Made by a program: the position numbers and the translations under genes. From assembly GCA_964460075.1 (NCBI GenBank), contig CAYWPC010000023.1, positions 1-36,928 on the forward strand: DNA of 36,928 nucleotides. Direction: 5' to 3'. Positions 18,475 through 26,533 of the stretch are shown in pieces (position 1 is the first letter of the stretch; each line of letters opens with the position of its first letter). This DNA comes from JAMBLL01 sp964460075 (lineage in GTDB: Bacteria; Actinomycetota; Acidimicrobiia; Spongiisociales; UBA5794). The notes beneath the pieces were generated by a model. It saw only the letters and a list, made by a program, of their open reading frames with translations, had not been told where the DNA came from and did no database searches.

Positions 18475-19089
18475 TCAGCCCCCGACCCCGAACTTGAGCG
18501 GCTCAAGTCGCATCACCGCCGTGTCCTGCCAACAGTTGGAGGGAATCACACTGCACGAGACGTCAGGCAAAGGGACTAACCCGCCGGTGATCCACTCGTG
18601 CGCGAAGATGATCCGAACACCCATCACATCGAGACTGCCAATGTCGACGCTACGCGATCCGGGCGGCCAAGGGAGCGAGTTCACGTCGTACGTGTTCGGA
18701 TCGGGACACGGTTGCCAGTCACAATTGCCGTCGGTCGGTGTACCGACGAGGTTGTAGTTGTACACGTTATTCTGGCTCGTAGGCTCGCCGAACGCGTCAG
18801 CCTTGTAGATCTGGACCTGCTTGATGATCTGCGTGCCGTTTCCAGGAAGGGAGAACACTCCTTGGGCTACCGCCCCGAGTATCGACATGTCAGCCTCTGG
18901 CTTGTTCCCCACGGCCGTTCCGACCCTTGCGGCAGTCTGTGAGACGTTGCCGATCGTGAGACGTTGATTGAACGCTATACCGTACTCGACGACACCGAGT
19001 AGGAGCAGCAGCAGGAGCGGTAGCACCATGGCGAACTCGACAAGCGCTGCTCCGCGCTCACCAAGTCGACGTCGCTCAAGCAACTTCAT
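18475..19089 (-). CDS. tadE: TadE-like minor pseudopilin
   Basis: The N-terminus MKLLERRRLGERG is followed by AALVEFAMVLPLLLLLLLGVVEYG. Cleavage after Gly13 by a prepilin peptidase leaves Glu at +5 and Phe at +6, the TadE signature. The remaining ~170 residues are extracytoplasmic and include NVSQTAARVGTAVG, usual for the family, and four cysteines in two close pairs. The frame runs up to 19203, but the ATG at 19089 gives the standard N-terminus and has gagggg 6 nt upstream. At 204 residues it is longer than many TadE proteins. It is translationally linked to the TadG-like gene. The 193-bp gap up to the tRNA holds no other gene. Confidence 0.88.
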   Translation of the reverse strand: MKLLERRRLGERGAALVEFAMVLPLLLLLLLGVVEYGIAFNQRLTIGNVSQTAARVGTAVGNKPEADMSILGAVAQGVFSLPGNGTQIIKQVQIYKADAFGEPTSQNNVYNYNLVGTPTDGNCDWQPCPDPNTYDVNSLPWPPGSRSVDIGSLDVMGVRIIFAHEWITGGLVPLPDVSCSVIPSNCWQDTAVMRLEPLKFGVGG

Positions 19090-19282
19090 GCATACCCCTC
19101 GTCCAACGACTGCGCCACCCATCGTACCGTCGCGGCTACTGTGCGTATGCACGGTTCGTTCGTGGAGACGAATTGCCAGGATACACCGGCAGTCGCCTGA
19201 CACCGACCTTTCGCATCACCCACGAAGCGACTGGAGGCAAGCCGACGTGACCGATGGAGTCGCCCTATCATCTTGCTTCCTC

Positions 19283-19365
19283 GCCGGGATGGCGGAATGG
19301 AAGACGCGGCGGACTCAAAATCCGCTGGGCGAAAGCTCGTGTGGGTTCGAGTCCCACTCCCGGTA
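19283..19365 (+). tRNA. tRNA-Leu (anticodon CAA)
   Basis: The acceptor stem pairs gccggga (19283-19289) with tcccggt (19358-19364), ending in a G-U wobble at position 1:72, with discriminator A at 19365. The anticodon loop ctcaaaa sits between gcgga and tccgc, giving CAA, which reads UUG. A long variable arm typical of Leu lies at about 19326-19340. The T-arm is gtggg (19341-19345), ttcgagt, cccac (19353-19357). CCA is not encoded. A possible -10 element tatcat lies at 19266-19271, without a clear -35. Confidence 0.93.
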
Positions 19366-19396
19366 CCGATAATATTTTGATGTCAACTCGAGTTCT

Positions 19397-19423
19397 CATG
19401 TGATACACCTATCGGTACACATG
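19397..19423. terminator. Inverted repeat between tRNA-Leu and trpA
   Basis: catgtg (19397-19402) pairs with cacatg (19418-19423), with partial further pairing inside (tacc with ggtgta). It is 27 nt past the trpA stop on the minus strand and 31 nt past the tRNA end on the plus strand. No clear T-run follows either way. The 10-bp palindrome aactcgagtt lies beside it (19385-19394). Transcription termination is a guess from position. Confidence 0.35.
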
Positions 19424-19450
19424 GCCCGAGCCTTGAACGCAACTAAAGAA

Positions 19451-20266
19451 TCAATCGCGTCTGGTTGCGGCGACTAGATCCCTCACGAATCCCGCGACCC
19501 TCTCCGCGGCTTCGACACCCGTTGGAGCCTCAAGCACCCTGCGTACAACGGCAGAGCCGACAATGACACCGTCGGCATGGTCCCTCGCCTGCGCAACATG
19601 GTCAGCCGTTGAGATACCAACGCCGAATACGAGAGGAATATCTGAGCGACAACGGATTCTGTCCGCAAGCGCAGCAATGTTGCCAGATGCCTCCTTACGC
19701 TCGCCTGTAACACCCACTTGAGCAACTGCGTACACGAACACAGGATCGCCTTCAAGAACAGAATCCAGTCGGTCATCATCGGTTGTTGGCGCAGCAAACA
19801 ACACGAGACCGAGCCCAACCGCCTCTGCAGCCCTCCGAAACGGTTCAGCCTCATCCGCGGGTAAGTCAGCAATGATCACGCCTGATGCACCTGATGCCTG
19901 AAGCGCATCGAAGAAGTTGCCGATACCGTGACGCAGCACAGGATTGACGTACGTCATTGCAAGCACAGGTTTGCCCGTCCGCTCGACGATGGAGGCAACG
20001 ACATCCAACGCAACAGCGACGGTGACACCGTTTGCCAATGCCCTCTCTCCAGCGGCCATGATCACCGGGCCGTCCATGAGCGGGTCGGCGTACGGAATCC
20101 CGACCTCGAACCCGTCGGCGCCCGCATCCGCCATTGCAACGAATATCTCAACAGATGCCTCGACATCAGGTATGCCGGCGGTCAGATAGGGCAGCAGCAC
20201 AGCCCTGTTGTCGGACCTCGCCTGAGCAAACATCGCATCGATACGAGCACGCCCCGTTTCAGTCAT
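19451..20266 (-). CDS. trpA: Tryptophan synthase alpha subunit
   Basis: TrpA cleaves indole-3-glycerol phosphate to indole and glyceraldehyde-3-phosphate and channels indole to TrpB. It has 271 residues in a TIM barrel. The catalytic Glu is in FEVGIPYADPLMDGP, and the same block holds the catalytic Asp (ADP). Loop 6 is QVGVTGER, and the phosphate-binding strands are VFGVGIS and GVIVGSAVV. ATG 20266 overlaps the trpB stop by 8 nt, as usual for this pair. It is the last gene of the trp cluster; a possible hairpin lies at 19397-19423. Confidence 0.97.
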   Translation of the reverse strand: MTETGRARIDAMFAQARSDNRAVLLPYLTAGIPDVEASVEIFVAMADAGADGFEVGIPYADPLMDGPVIMAAGERALANGVTVAVALDVVASIVERTGKPVLAMTYVNPVLRHGIGNFFDALQASGASGVIIADLPADEAEPFRRAAEAVGLGLVLFAAPTTDDDRLDSVLEGDPVFVYAVAQVGVTGERKEASGNIAALADRIRCRSDIPLVFGVGISTADHVAQARDHADGVIVGSAVVRRVLEAPTGVEAAERVAGFVRDLVAATRRD

Positions 20267-21443
20267 ACATCGCCGCCACCTGTTGCACGTCCTTGTCCCC
20301 TCTGCCCGACAAGTTGAGTACGACGTTCAATCCACGAAGCGAATCTGTGTTCGCAAAGATCCAAGCGAGGCCATGGGCCGATTCGAGCGCTGGGATGATT
20401 CCCTCTGTTTGTGCGAGTCGATGAAACGCGCTGAGTGCATCGTCATCCGTGACGCTCACATACTCGACTAGACCGTCGTCCTTGAAGTACGCATGCTCTG
20501 GCCCCACACCTGGATAGTCGAGGCCAGCCGATATCGAGTGTGCCTCGAGGACCTGTCCGTTGTCATCCTGCAACATGTAGGTCATCGCCCCGTGCAGCAC
20601 ACCGGGAGATCCCTCCCCGAGCGACGCCCCGTGTTTGCCTGAGCTGATTCCGAGACCAGCCGCTTCGACACCGACGAGCCGTACGCCTGGATCGCCCGCG
20701 TATGGGTAAAAGATGCCCATCGCATTCGAACCACCCCCAACCGGCGCGACGATCACATCAGGAGAAGGTGAGCCGTGGCTTCCGTCAAGTTGGACACGCA
20801 ACTCGTCTCCTATGACTTTCTGGAACTCGCGGACCATCCACGGAAACGGATGTGGCCCAACGACGCTGCCGATGATGTAATGGGTCGTCTCGACGGATGC
20901 AACCCAGTCCCGCAAGGCGGCAGACACAGCATCCTTTAGCGTCCCAGCGCCAGCTGTCACCGGTACCACTTGCGCACCGAGAAGGCGCATCCTGTAGACG
21001 TTGAGTGCCTGTCGCTCTATGTCTACTTCGCCCATGTACACCACACACTCCATCCCCAAAAGAGCGCAAGCGGTGGCCGTCGCGACGCCATGTTGGCCTG
21101 CTCCCGTCTCAGCGATGACTCTGGGCTTGTTCATCCTTCTGGTGAGCAATCCCTGGGCAACCGTGTTATTAATTTTGTGTGCACCAGTGTGAGCGAGATC
21201 CTCTCGCTTGAGATACAGGTTCAAGCCGATCTCGTTCGACAATCTTGCGGCGTGATACACGGGAGTGGGCCGACCAACAAATGTCGCTAACAACGATCGC
21301 AACTCCAGGTGGAAGGACTCGTCTGCCCATGCAGCGACGAACGCCTCTTCGAGTTCCTTGAGTGCAGGCATAAGGGTCTCGGGTGCGAACATGCCGCCAT
21401 ACGCCCCGAATCGTCCTCGTTCGTCTGGGTGATCGAGCCTCAC
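20259..21443 (-). CDS. trpB: Tryptophan synthase beta subunit
   Basis: TrpB is a PLP enzyme that condenses indole with serine to make tryptophan. It has 394 residues and the TrpB1 hallmark motifs: YGGMFAPETLMPAL near the N-terminus, YLKREDLAHTGAHKINN with the PLP-binding Lys, ETGAGQHG, GGGSNAMGIFYPY for the phosphate, and LSGRGDKD at the C-terminus. The start codon is GTG at 21443, overlapping the trpF stop (GTGA), so translation is coupled. The stop overlaps trpA by 8 nt. This is the type that pairs with TrpA, not the stand-alone TrpB2. Confidence 0.98.
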   Translation of the reverse strand: MRLDHPDERGRFGAYGGMFAPETLMPALKELEEAFVAAWADESFHLELRSLLATFVGRPTPVYHAARLSNEIGLNLYLKREDLAHTGAHKINNTVAQGLLTRRMNKPRVIAETGAGQHGVATATACALLGMECVVYMGEVDIERQALNVYRMRLLGAQVVPVTAGAGTLKDAVSAALRDWVASVETTHYIIGSVVGPHPFPWMVREFQKVIGDELRVQLDGSHGSPSPDVIVAPVGGGSNAMGIFYPYAGDPGVRLVGVEAAGLGISSGKHGASLGEGSPGVLHGAMTYMLQDDNGQVLEAHSISAGLDYPGVGPEHAYFKDDGLVEYVSVTDDDALSAFHRLAQTEGIIPALESAHGLAWIFANTDSLRGLNVVLNLSGRGDKDVQQVAAMYD

Positions 21444-22051
21444 GATTGCTTCGCCCTTTCGATGAAGTCATGAATGCTAGATGGGTCCTTGACACCTCTC
21501 ACCGACTCGAGCTTGCTCGACGCGTCTACGCCGAAGGGCTTCAGTGTGGCTATGGCCTCGGCGACATTGTCCGGACCGAGACCTCCCGCAAGAACGTACG
21601 GCCTACCTGGATCGTCTATGAGCGACCAGTCGAACGTCTTGCCGGTTCCACCGTGCCGGCTGTGGGAGTATGCGTCGAGGATAGGCATCATCCTCTGATC
21701 GACCGATTGCAGGCTCTCCGACAGGCCGCTAGGCGCCACCGATATTGGATACAGCGTCAGGTAACCCGATTCGATCGCTGCAGTCGCGACATCCGATGCG
21801 TGAAGCCCGTGTGCCTGAATGCCGTCCGCACCGGTCGTGTCTGCTGCCTGAAGCGCCTCGGCAACCGTCCAGTCGACGACCACGATGAATCGCGCCACAG
21901 GCAGGCCATCCATTAGCCGAGCCGCCCTGTCGACGCTCAAGCAACGCGGCGAAGTGGGCGCAAGCACGAAGCCTGCTGCGTCCGCCCCACCGTCGATCAC
22001 TGCTCCTATGGCAGCCTCATCCGTCAACCCGCACACCTTTACCCAGGTCAT
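21440..22051 (-). CDS. trpF: Phosphoribosylanthranilate isomerase
   Basis: TrpF converts phosphoribosylanthranilate to CdRP, the step before TrpC. The 203-residue protein has KVCGLT (catalytic Cys), FVLAPTSPRCLS, QAHG, a GGTGKTFDW loop, LAGGLGPDNV and GVDASSKLES.. GVKD, all family landmarks. The frame is open to 22138, but the ATG at 22051 overlaps the trpC stop as ATGA and gives the normal N-terminus. It sits between trpC and trpB. Many actinobacteria lack trpF and use the bifunctional PriA instead, so a dedicated gene here is informative. Confidence 0.95.
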   Translation of the reverse strand: MTWVKVCGLTDEAAIGAVIDGGADAAGFVLAPTSPRCLSVDRAARLMDGLPVARFIVVVDWTVAEALQAADTTGADGIQAHGLHASDVATAAIESGYLTLYPISVAPSGLSESLQSVDQRMMPILDAYSHSRHGGTGKTFDWSLIDDPGRPYVLAGGLGPDNVAEAIATLKPFGVDASSKLESVRGVKDPSSIHDFIERAKQS

Positions 22052-22815
22052 TGTTGCGCCTTGAGGTCTCGTACGAGAGAGGAAGGATCGCTCGATCGAA
22101 CCAGTGCTTCGCCAACGAGAATGGCGTCGTACCCACATCGAACCATCCGTCTGGCACCGACCACGTCCGAGACGCCCGACTCCGCAATCGTGACGACGTC
22201 GCGCGGCAGCACCCGTGCTATCGACTCTGCAACCGTCAAATCAGTATGGAACGTCGCGAGATCTCGGTTGTTCACACCAATGATCCGAGCACCCGCGACA
22301 GCGGCTCGCCGTACCTCATCTGCCGTATGGGTCTCGACGATTGCTTCGACACCAACGTGGGCTGCTGTGCCGACAAGCTTCTCAAGTGTGTCCTGATCGA
22401 GCGCTGCCACGATGAGGAGGATCGCATCCGCTCCGCCTGCTCGCGCCTCCCAGATCTGCGCGGTAGAGAGTATGAAGTCCTTGCGAAGCAGAGGGACATC
22501 GACAACGGCCCTGACGGCTGCGAGGTCATCCATGGAACCGTCGAAAAAGTCGGGCTCGGTGAGTACAGAGATAGCGTCTGCACCCCCGTCAACATAAGCG
22601 GCTGCCTGCTCGGCGGGATCCATGTGGGCATCGATGACCCCAACCGACGGCGACCGTCGCTTGATCTCAGCAACCACACCAAGCCCAGGAACTGACAACG
22701 CGCTCGCAAGCGACCGCACAGGTTGTGCTTGCGTTGCTGCGGCCTTGAACGTCGCGACATCGCCTTGGGCTGCGGCAGCCCGCTCACCTGCGCGTGTGAG
22801 GATCCTTGTGAACAC
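22048..22815 (-). CDS. trpC: Indole-3-glycerol phosphate synthase
   Basis: TrpC closes the indole ring (CdRP to indole-3-glycerol phosphate). It has 255 residues in a TIM barrel with VVAEIKRRSPS (catalytic Lys), ISVLTEPDFF, PLLRKDFI (second Lys), AIVETHT, GVNNRDL and TIAESGV. The start is GTG at 22815, 9 nt after the histidine kinase stop, without a visible Shine-Dalgarno sequence, so it is probably translated by coupling to the kinase gene. This makes co-transcription of the two-component genes with trpCFBA likely. Confidence 0.96.
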   Translation of the reverse strand: MFTRILTRAGERAAAAQGDVATFKAAATQAQPVRSLASALSVPGLGVVAEIKRRSPSVGVIDAHMDPAEQAAAYVDGGADAISVLTEPDFFDGSMDDLAAVRAVVDVPLLRKDFILSTAQIWEARAGGADAILLIVAALDQDTLEKLVGTAAHVGVEAIVETHTADEVRRAAVAGARIIGVNNRDLATFHTDLTVAESIARVLPRDVVTIAESGVSDVVGARRMVRCGYDAILVGEALVRSSDPSSLVRDLKAQQ

Positions 22816-22824
22816 ACGAACATG

Positions 22825-24234
22825 CTATCGGACAGACGCGAACCGCCGGCCAACGGTCAGGGTAAACACGGTTCCGCCATCCGATGGGGTCGAGCACACG
22901 ATGTCTCCCCCCATCGCCTCAACAAGTTCGGCGACGATCGCCAGGCCGAGTCCAGAGCCGGCGGGCCGCACCGCTCTGTATCGGTCAGCTACGTACAGGC
23001 GCTCGAAAACGTGGGGAAGATCATGCGAAGAGATTCCCAGTCCTGAGTTTGCGACCACGATCCGTGCCACGCCGTCCTCGACTCTCTGGCAGCTCAGATT
23101 GATAGAGCCATCTTCGGGGGTGTATCGAAGTGCGTTCTCAAGCAGGTTGCCGAGCACTTGGATCAGTCGATCCGGGTCCGCAACGATGGTGATGTCCTCA
23201 TTGTGGTCGACGGACAGGTTGATCGATGCCGCTGACGCACGGTTTTGGAACGTATCCACAGTGGCGTCGACCAGACCGGCGACCGCAACTGCCTCCGGCC
23301 GAAGCGTGAACTCCTTCGCCTCGAGCCTTGCCAGGGCCATGATATCTCCGATCAAACGCGACAACTGCTCGGTCTGGCCGAACAAGATCCCGGCGACCCG
23401 CGAGAGGTCTTCCGCCGGCACATGGCCCGCGTCGAGGGCCTCTGCATATCCCGAGATTGTTGTTAGCGGTGTTCGAAGATCATGGCTGACTGCCATGAGA
23501 AACTCACGCTCGCGGTCGCGAACACCCTGGAGCTCTGCTGCCATATCGTTGAATGCAGCGGCCACATCGGCGATCTCGTCTCCACCCAACGCTGCCGCTC
23601 TGGCCGTAAAGTCGCCTGTACCGACCCGACGCGCAGCATCTGAGACATCTGCAAGCCTCGCGGTCAGAGATCTTGAGAACCACACACCGAGCGAGATGGT
23701 GAGCGCAGCTCCAATCGCCAAGGCCGTGAACAACGCCAGCATCAGGCCACGGACGGGTACCAACGGCTCAATTCTCCCGATTGCGACCGAGAGGGTGCCA
23801 AATCGACTGTCGAGGAACTCAACCGCTACGAGCATCCTCGAATTCTCTACGTCGATCGTCACAACATCGCCCTCGCCGATGTCGGCAGGAAGCAGAGGAA
23901 TCACGACGAGAGGCTCACTGATCGGGATGGTGCGCCCTCGAATCGAGAGTACAGCCTCGACGACGTCGTGACCGCCGAGGACCTCTGCGCGCGTGAGAGA
24001 GCGCACAAGGGCAGACCTGAAACGTGCTATCTGCTCACGAACGTCGCCGCCAGGCCGAAACTGCAGATCCTCTAGGTCCTGTTCAATCAGGCTGGCCGTG
24101 ACCTTCGCCTGCCTTGCCAGCTCGGTCGTGGCCGAAACCTGTACACGTGCTGACACGACGAAAGCGATGCCGAGCCCAACGATCAGCGTCACGGAGGCGA
24201 CAATCGCTGTGGCAACGAGAATCTTGTGCTTCAC
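22825..24234 (-). CDS. Sensor histidine kinase (HAMP, HisKA, HATPase_c) inside the trp cluster
   Basis: The 469-residue kinase has an N-terminal helix (about 7-29), an extracytoplasmic sensor of about 130 residues, a second helix (about 165-190) and a HAMP linker (ARLADVSDAARRVGTGDF, then GGDEIADVAAAFN). The HisKA motif is AVSHDLRTPLTTISGY, with the phospho-His. The ATPase domain has NLLENALRY (N-box), NSGLGIS (G1 box, Asn-Ser in place of the usual Asp-x), FERLYVADR (F-box) and GSGLGLAIV (G2). The start overlaps the response regulator stop by 4 nt. It resembles BaeS/ResE-type envelope sensors. Its stimulus is unknown; there is no sequence evidence that it senses tryptophan. Confidence 0.93.
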   Translation of the reverse strand: MKHKILVATAIVASVTLIVGLGIAFVVSARVQVSATTELARQAKVTASLIEQDLEDLQFRPGGDVREQIARFRSALVRSLTRAEVLGGHDVVEAVLSIRGRTIPISEPLVVIPLLPADIGEGDVVTIDVENSRMLVAVEFLDSRFGTLSVAIGRIEPLVPVRGLMLALFTALAIGAALTISLGVWFSRSLTARLADVSDAARRVGTGDFTARAAALGGDEIADVAAAFNDMAAELQGVRDREREFLMAVSHDLRTPLTTISGYAEALDAGHVPAEDLSRVAGILFGQTEQLSRLIGDIMALARLEAKEFTLRPEAVAVAGLVDATVDTFQNRASAASINLSVDHNEDITIVADPDRLIQVLGNLLENALRYTPEDGSINLSCQRVEDGVARIVVANSGLGISSHDLPHVFERLYVADRYRAVRPAGSGLGLAIVAELVEAMGGDIVCSTPSDGGTVFTLTVGRRFASVR

Positions 24235-24905
24235 CTCTGATCGACCTTGTACCCGACACCCCAGATCGTCTCGATTGGGAAGCCCTCGAGCTTCTTCCTG
24301 AGCTGCCTGATGTGTACATCTACAGTCCTTGTCTCACCGAAGTAGTCGTACCCCCACACAGCTTCGAGGATCTGCCCTCGAGACATCACCAGCCCCGCGT
24401 AGTCGCACAGATACCACAGCAGATCGAACTCGCGAGCGGTTGGACGTACGGTCTCCCCAGACGGTGTGACAACCTCCCTTCGCCCTGCGTCGATCGTGAA
24501 CCCCGCAATAGAACTCACTTCCCTACTGATAGGGCGATCCTCCGAACGGCGCAGCACGGCCTGGATTCGAGCAACGACCTCGCGCGGTGAGAACGGCTTC
24601 GTGACGTAGTCGTCAGCGCCGACTTCGAGACCAATGATCGTGTCGGTCTCCGAGTCTCGAGCTGTGAGCATGATGATCGGCACGTCAGATCTCGATCTGA
24701 TCGTTCTCGCTACCTCGATCCCGTCGATGCCAGGTAGCCCAAGATCCAGCAGGACGGCGCGAGGTGTCCGCTTGGCAAGGAGGTCGAGTCCCTCCTCCCC
24801 GGATCGCGCATGCACGAGCGTGAATCCTTCACGCTCTACGTACATACGTACGAGATCGGCTATCTCATCGTGATCCTCCACGAGAAGAATCGTTCCCTGG
24901 CTCAT
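24231..24905 (-). CDS. OmpR/PhoB-family response regulator inside the trp cluster
   Basis: The receiver domain has the acidic cluster VEDHDE, phospho-acceptor Asp in AVLLDLGLPGIDG, Thr in IMLTARD and Lys in DDYVTKPFS. The C-terminal winged helix ends in ILEAVWGYDYFGETRTVDVHIRQLRKKL, the OmpR signature split here over two lines of sequence, followed by TIWGVGYK. ATG 24905 gives the usual MSQGTILLVEDH start (224 residues); ATG 24935 in the same frame is possible. It overlaps the kinase by 4 nt and lies 69-99 nt after the trpE stop, with a promoter candidate in the gap. Confidence 0.93.
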   Translation of the reverse strand: MSQGTILLVEDHDEIADLVRMYVEREGFTLVHARSGEEGLDLLAKRTPRAVLLDLGLPGIDGIEVARTIRSRSDVPIIMLTARDSETDTIIGLEVGADDYVTKPFSPREVVARIQAVLRRSEDRPISREVSSIAGFTIDAGRREVVTPSGETVRPTAREFDLLWYLCDYAGLVMSRGQILEAVWGYDYFGETRTVDVHIRQLRKKLEGFPIETIWGVGYKVDQR

Positions 24906-24960
24906 GACGCGGTTCCCAGTCGGTCGAGTACTCATGCTCTATGGCGGATCGTAGATCTCT

Positions 24961-24989
24961 ACTGTAAGAGAACCGTTAAGCGCCGTGAA
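24961..24989 (-). promoter_or_regulatory. Candidate sigma-70-type promoter for the response regulator/kinase genes
   Basis: Read on the minus strand, TTCACG (24984-24989) and TACAGT (24961-24966) are separated by exactly 17 bp. The predicted start near 24954 leaves a short leader to either ATG. The related strings ttcttcac and ttctctta in this segment could be a direct-repeat site for an OmpR-type regulator, suggesting autoregulation, but the match is loose. Confidence 0.5.
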
Positions 24990-25004
24990 GAACCCTTCGA
25001 GTGG

Positions 25005-26504
25005 TCAGGTTCTACTGCGAGAGAACGCACCGGCGGCAGCGATCGCTGTGAGCACGGCCTTGGCCTTGTTCACACACTCTTCGTACTCGCTCGCTGGGTC
25101 GGAGTCGACAACGATGCCTGCACCCGCCTGGACCCACGCCGTCGTGCCGCTTGACACGCAGGTTCGCAGGGCGATCGCCGTATCGAGGTTGCCGGAGAAG
25201 TCGATGTAACCCACAGCACCGGCGTACGGGCCCCTTGCATTCGGCTCAAACTCGTCGAGGAGTTCCATCGCACGGACCTTCGGCGCTCCCGATACGGTGC
25301 CGTGCGGGAATGTTGCCCTGACCACATCGATCGGCCCGACACCGTCAACCAGCTCTCCGGAGACGCCGGACACTATGTGCATGACGTGCGAATATCGCTC
25401 GATCACCATCAGATCGTCCACGACGACTGACCCAAAAGCACACACTCGCCCGAGATCGTTACGAGCGAGATCGATGAGCATCACGTGCTCGGCTCTCTCC
25501 TTCGGATCGTGAAGAAGCTCGAACTCCAACGCTGCATCTTCGGCATCTGTACGACCCCTTGGCCTTGTGCCTGCGATCGGGCGGGAGTAGACGGTTCCGT
25601 CGCGGACCCTCGACATCAGCTCAGGAGACGACCCTGTGATTGCAAGATCACCGCTGCGAACGAGGAACATGTACGGAGACGGATTGACAAGACGTAGCGC
25701 TCGATACACGGCCAGCACATCGCCATCGAACTCGACGGCGAACCGGATCGACGGCACGATCTGGAATACTTCGCCATTTCTGATCTCCTCGATCGCTCGA
25801 TCGACTACAGCCATGAAGTCGGCGCGGCCCATCGACTGCGTCGTCGACGGGATCTCCACGAACTCGGGGCGAACGCCAACGGAGAGCGACGGTGCTGTTG
25901 TGAGAGACGCCACTGCATCTTCGAGATCTCTCACTGCGCTTCGGTAGTCGGACTCCGGGTCATCAGAGACGTACACGTTGCGTATCACCGTGATCGTGTT
26001 CGCCAGCCGATCGAATGCTGCGAGCCCACCGACGAAGTGCCAGAGCATGTCAGGCAATCCCCGATCGTCCTGGGGCCGGTTCGGCAAGAACTCTATGTGT
26101 CGAACCATGTCGTAGCCGAGGTATCCCATCGCACCGCTGTGGAGCGGAGGCGTGGCACCAGGAATGTCAAGTTGGTTCCATGGCGGCACCGTGAACTGCT
26201 CTATGAGCAACTCGAGAACTTCGAGAGGGTCACCGACGGGTAGCTCTATCGCTGGGTCTGAACAGGTTACAGCGTCTCCTTTGGCGGACACGATGAATGC
26301 AGGGTCCCACCCGATGAACGACCATCTCCCCCACCGCTCTCCCCCTTCGACGGATTCGAGCAGGAAGCCGTCGTTCTCACCGGCTAGCTGGTCGAATACG
26401 GAAACCGGTGTGTGCAGATCGCCAAGGACCACGACCGCGAGCGGCACAACGCTGAATCGATTGGCGAGATCGACGAACGTCTCGAGAGTCAGAGATGGCT
26501 GCAT
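25005..26504 (-). CDS. trpE: Anthranilate synthase component I
   Basis: TrpE makes anthranilate from chorismate with ammonia supplied by TrpG. It has 499 residues. The N-terminal regulatory part includes LLESVEGGERWGRWSFIG, where LLES belongs to the tryptophan-binding feedback site. The catalytic part has GEVFQIVPS, NPSPYMFLV, GSSPELMSRV, PIAGTRPRG, DLARNDLGRV and TFPHGTVSGAPKVRAMEL. It is not fused to a TrpG domain. ATG 26504 is preceded by aagga-like agga about 8 nt upstream. It follows ccdA by 29 nt and precedes the two-component genes. trpD and trpG are absent from the window. No leader peptide or attenuator fits into the 29-nt gap. Confidence 0.97.
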   Translation of the reverse strand: MQPSLTLETFVDLANRFSVVPLAVVVLGDLHTPVSVFDQLAGENDGFLLESVEGGERWGRWSFIGWDPAFIVSAKGDAVTCSDPAIELPVGDPLEVLELLIEQFTVPPWNQLDIPGATPPLHSGAMGYLGYDMVRHIEFLPNRPQDDRGLPDMLWHFVGGLAAFDRLANTITVIRNVYVSDDPESDYRSAVRDLEDAVASLTTAPSLSVGVRPEFVEIPSTTQSMGRADFMAVVDRAIEEIRNGEVFQIVPSIRFAVEFDGDVLAVYRALRLVNPSPYMFLVRSGDLAITGSSPELMSRVRDGTVYSRPIAGTRPRGRTDAEDAALEFELLHDPKERAEHVMLIDLARNDLGRVCAFGSVVVDDLMVIERYSHVMHIVSGVSGELVDGVGPIDVVRATFPHGTVSGAPKVRAMELLDEFEPNARGPYAGAVGYIDFSGNLDTAIALRTCVSSGTTAWVQAGAGIVVDSDPASEYEECVNKAKAVLTAIAAAGAFSRSRT

Positions 26505-26533
26505 GGGAGCAATCCTATCTCAGGCCCACATCG

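Noticed and set aside
19283..19365. tRNA-Leu as an integration site for a mobile element
   Set aside because: No integrase, duplicated tRNA end or phage gene lies on either side.
22622..23971. 449-residue plus-strand open frame over trpC and the kinase
   Set aside because: Shadow of two well-supported genes; composition is Ser/Arg/Thr-rich and it has no motifs.
26505..26533. Tryptophan attenuator or T-box before trpE
   Set aside because: The gap to ccdA is only 29 nt, and no leader peptide with Trp codons or T-box sequence is visible there or before ccdA.
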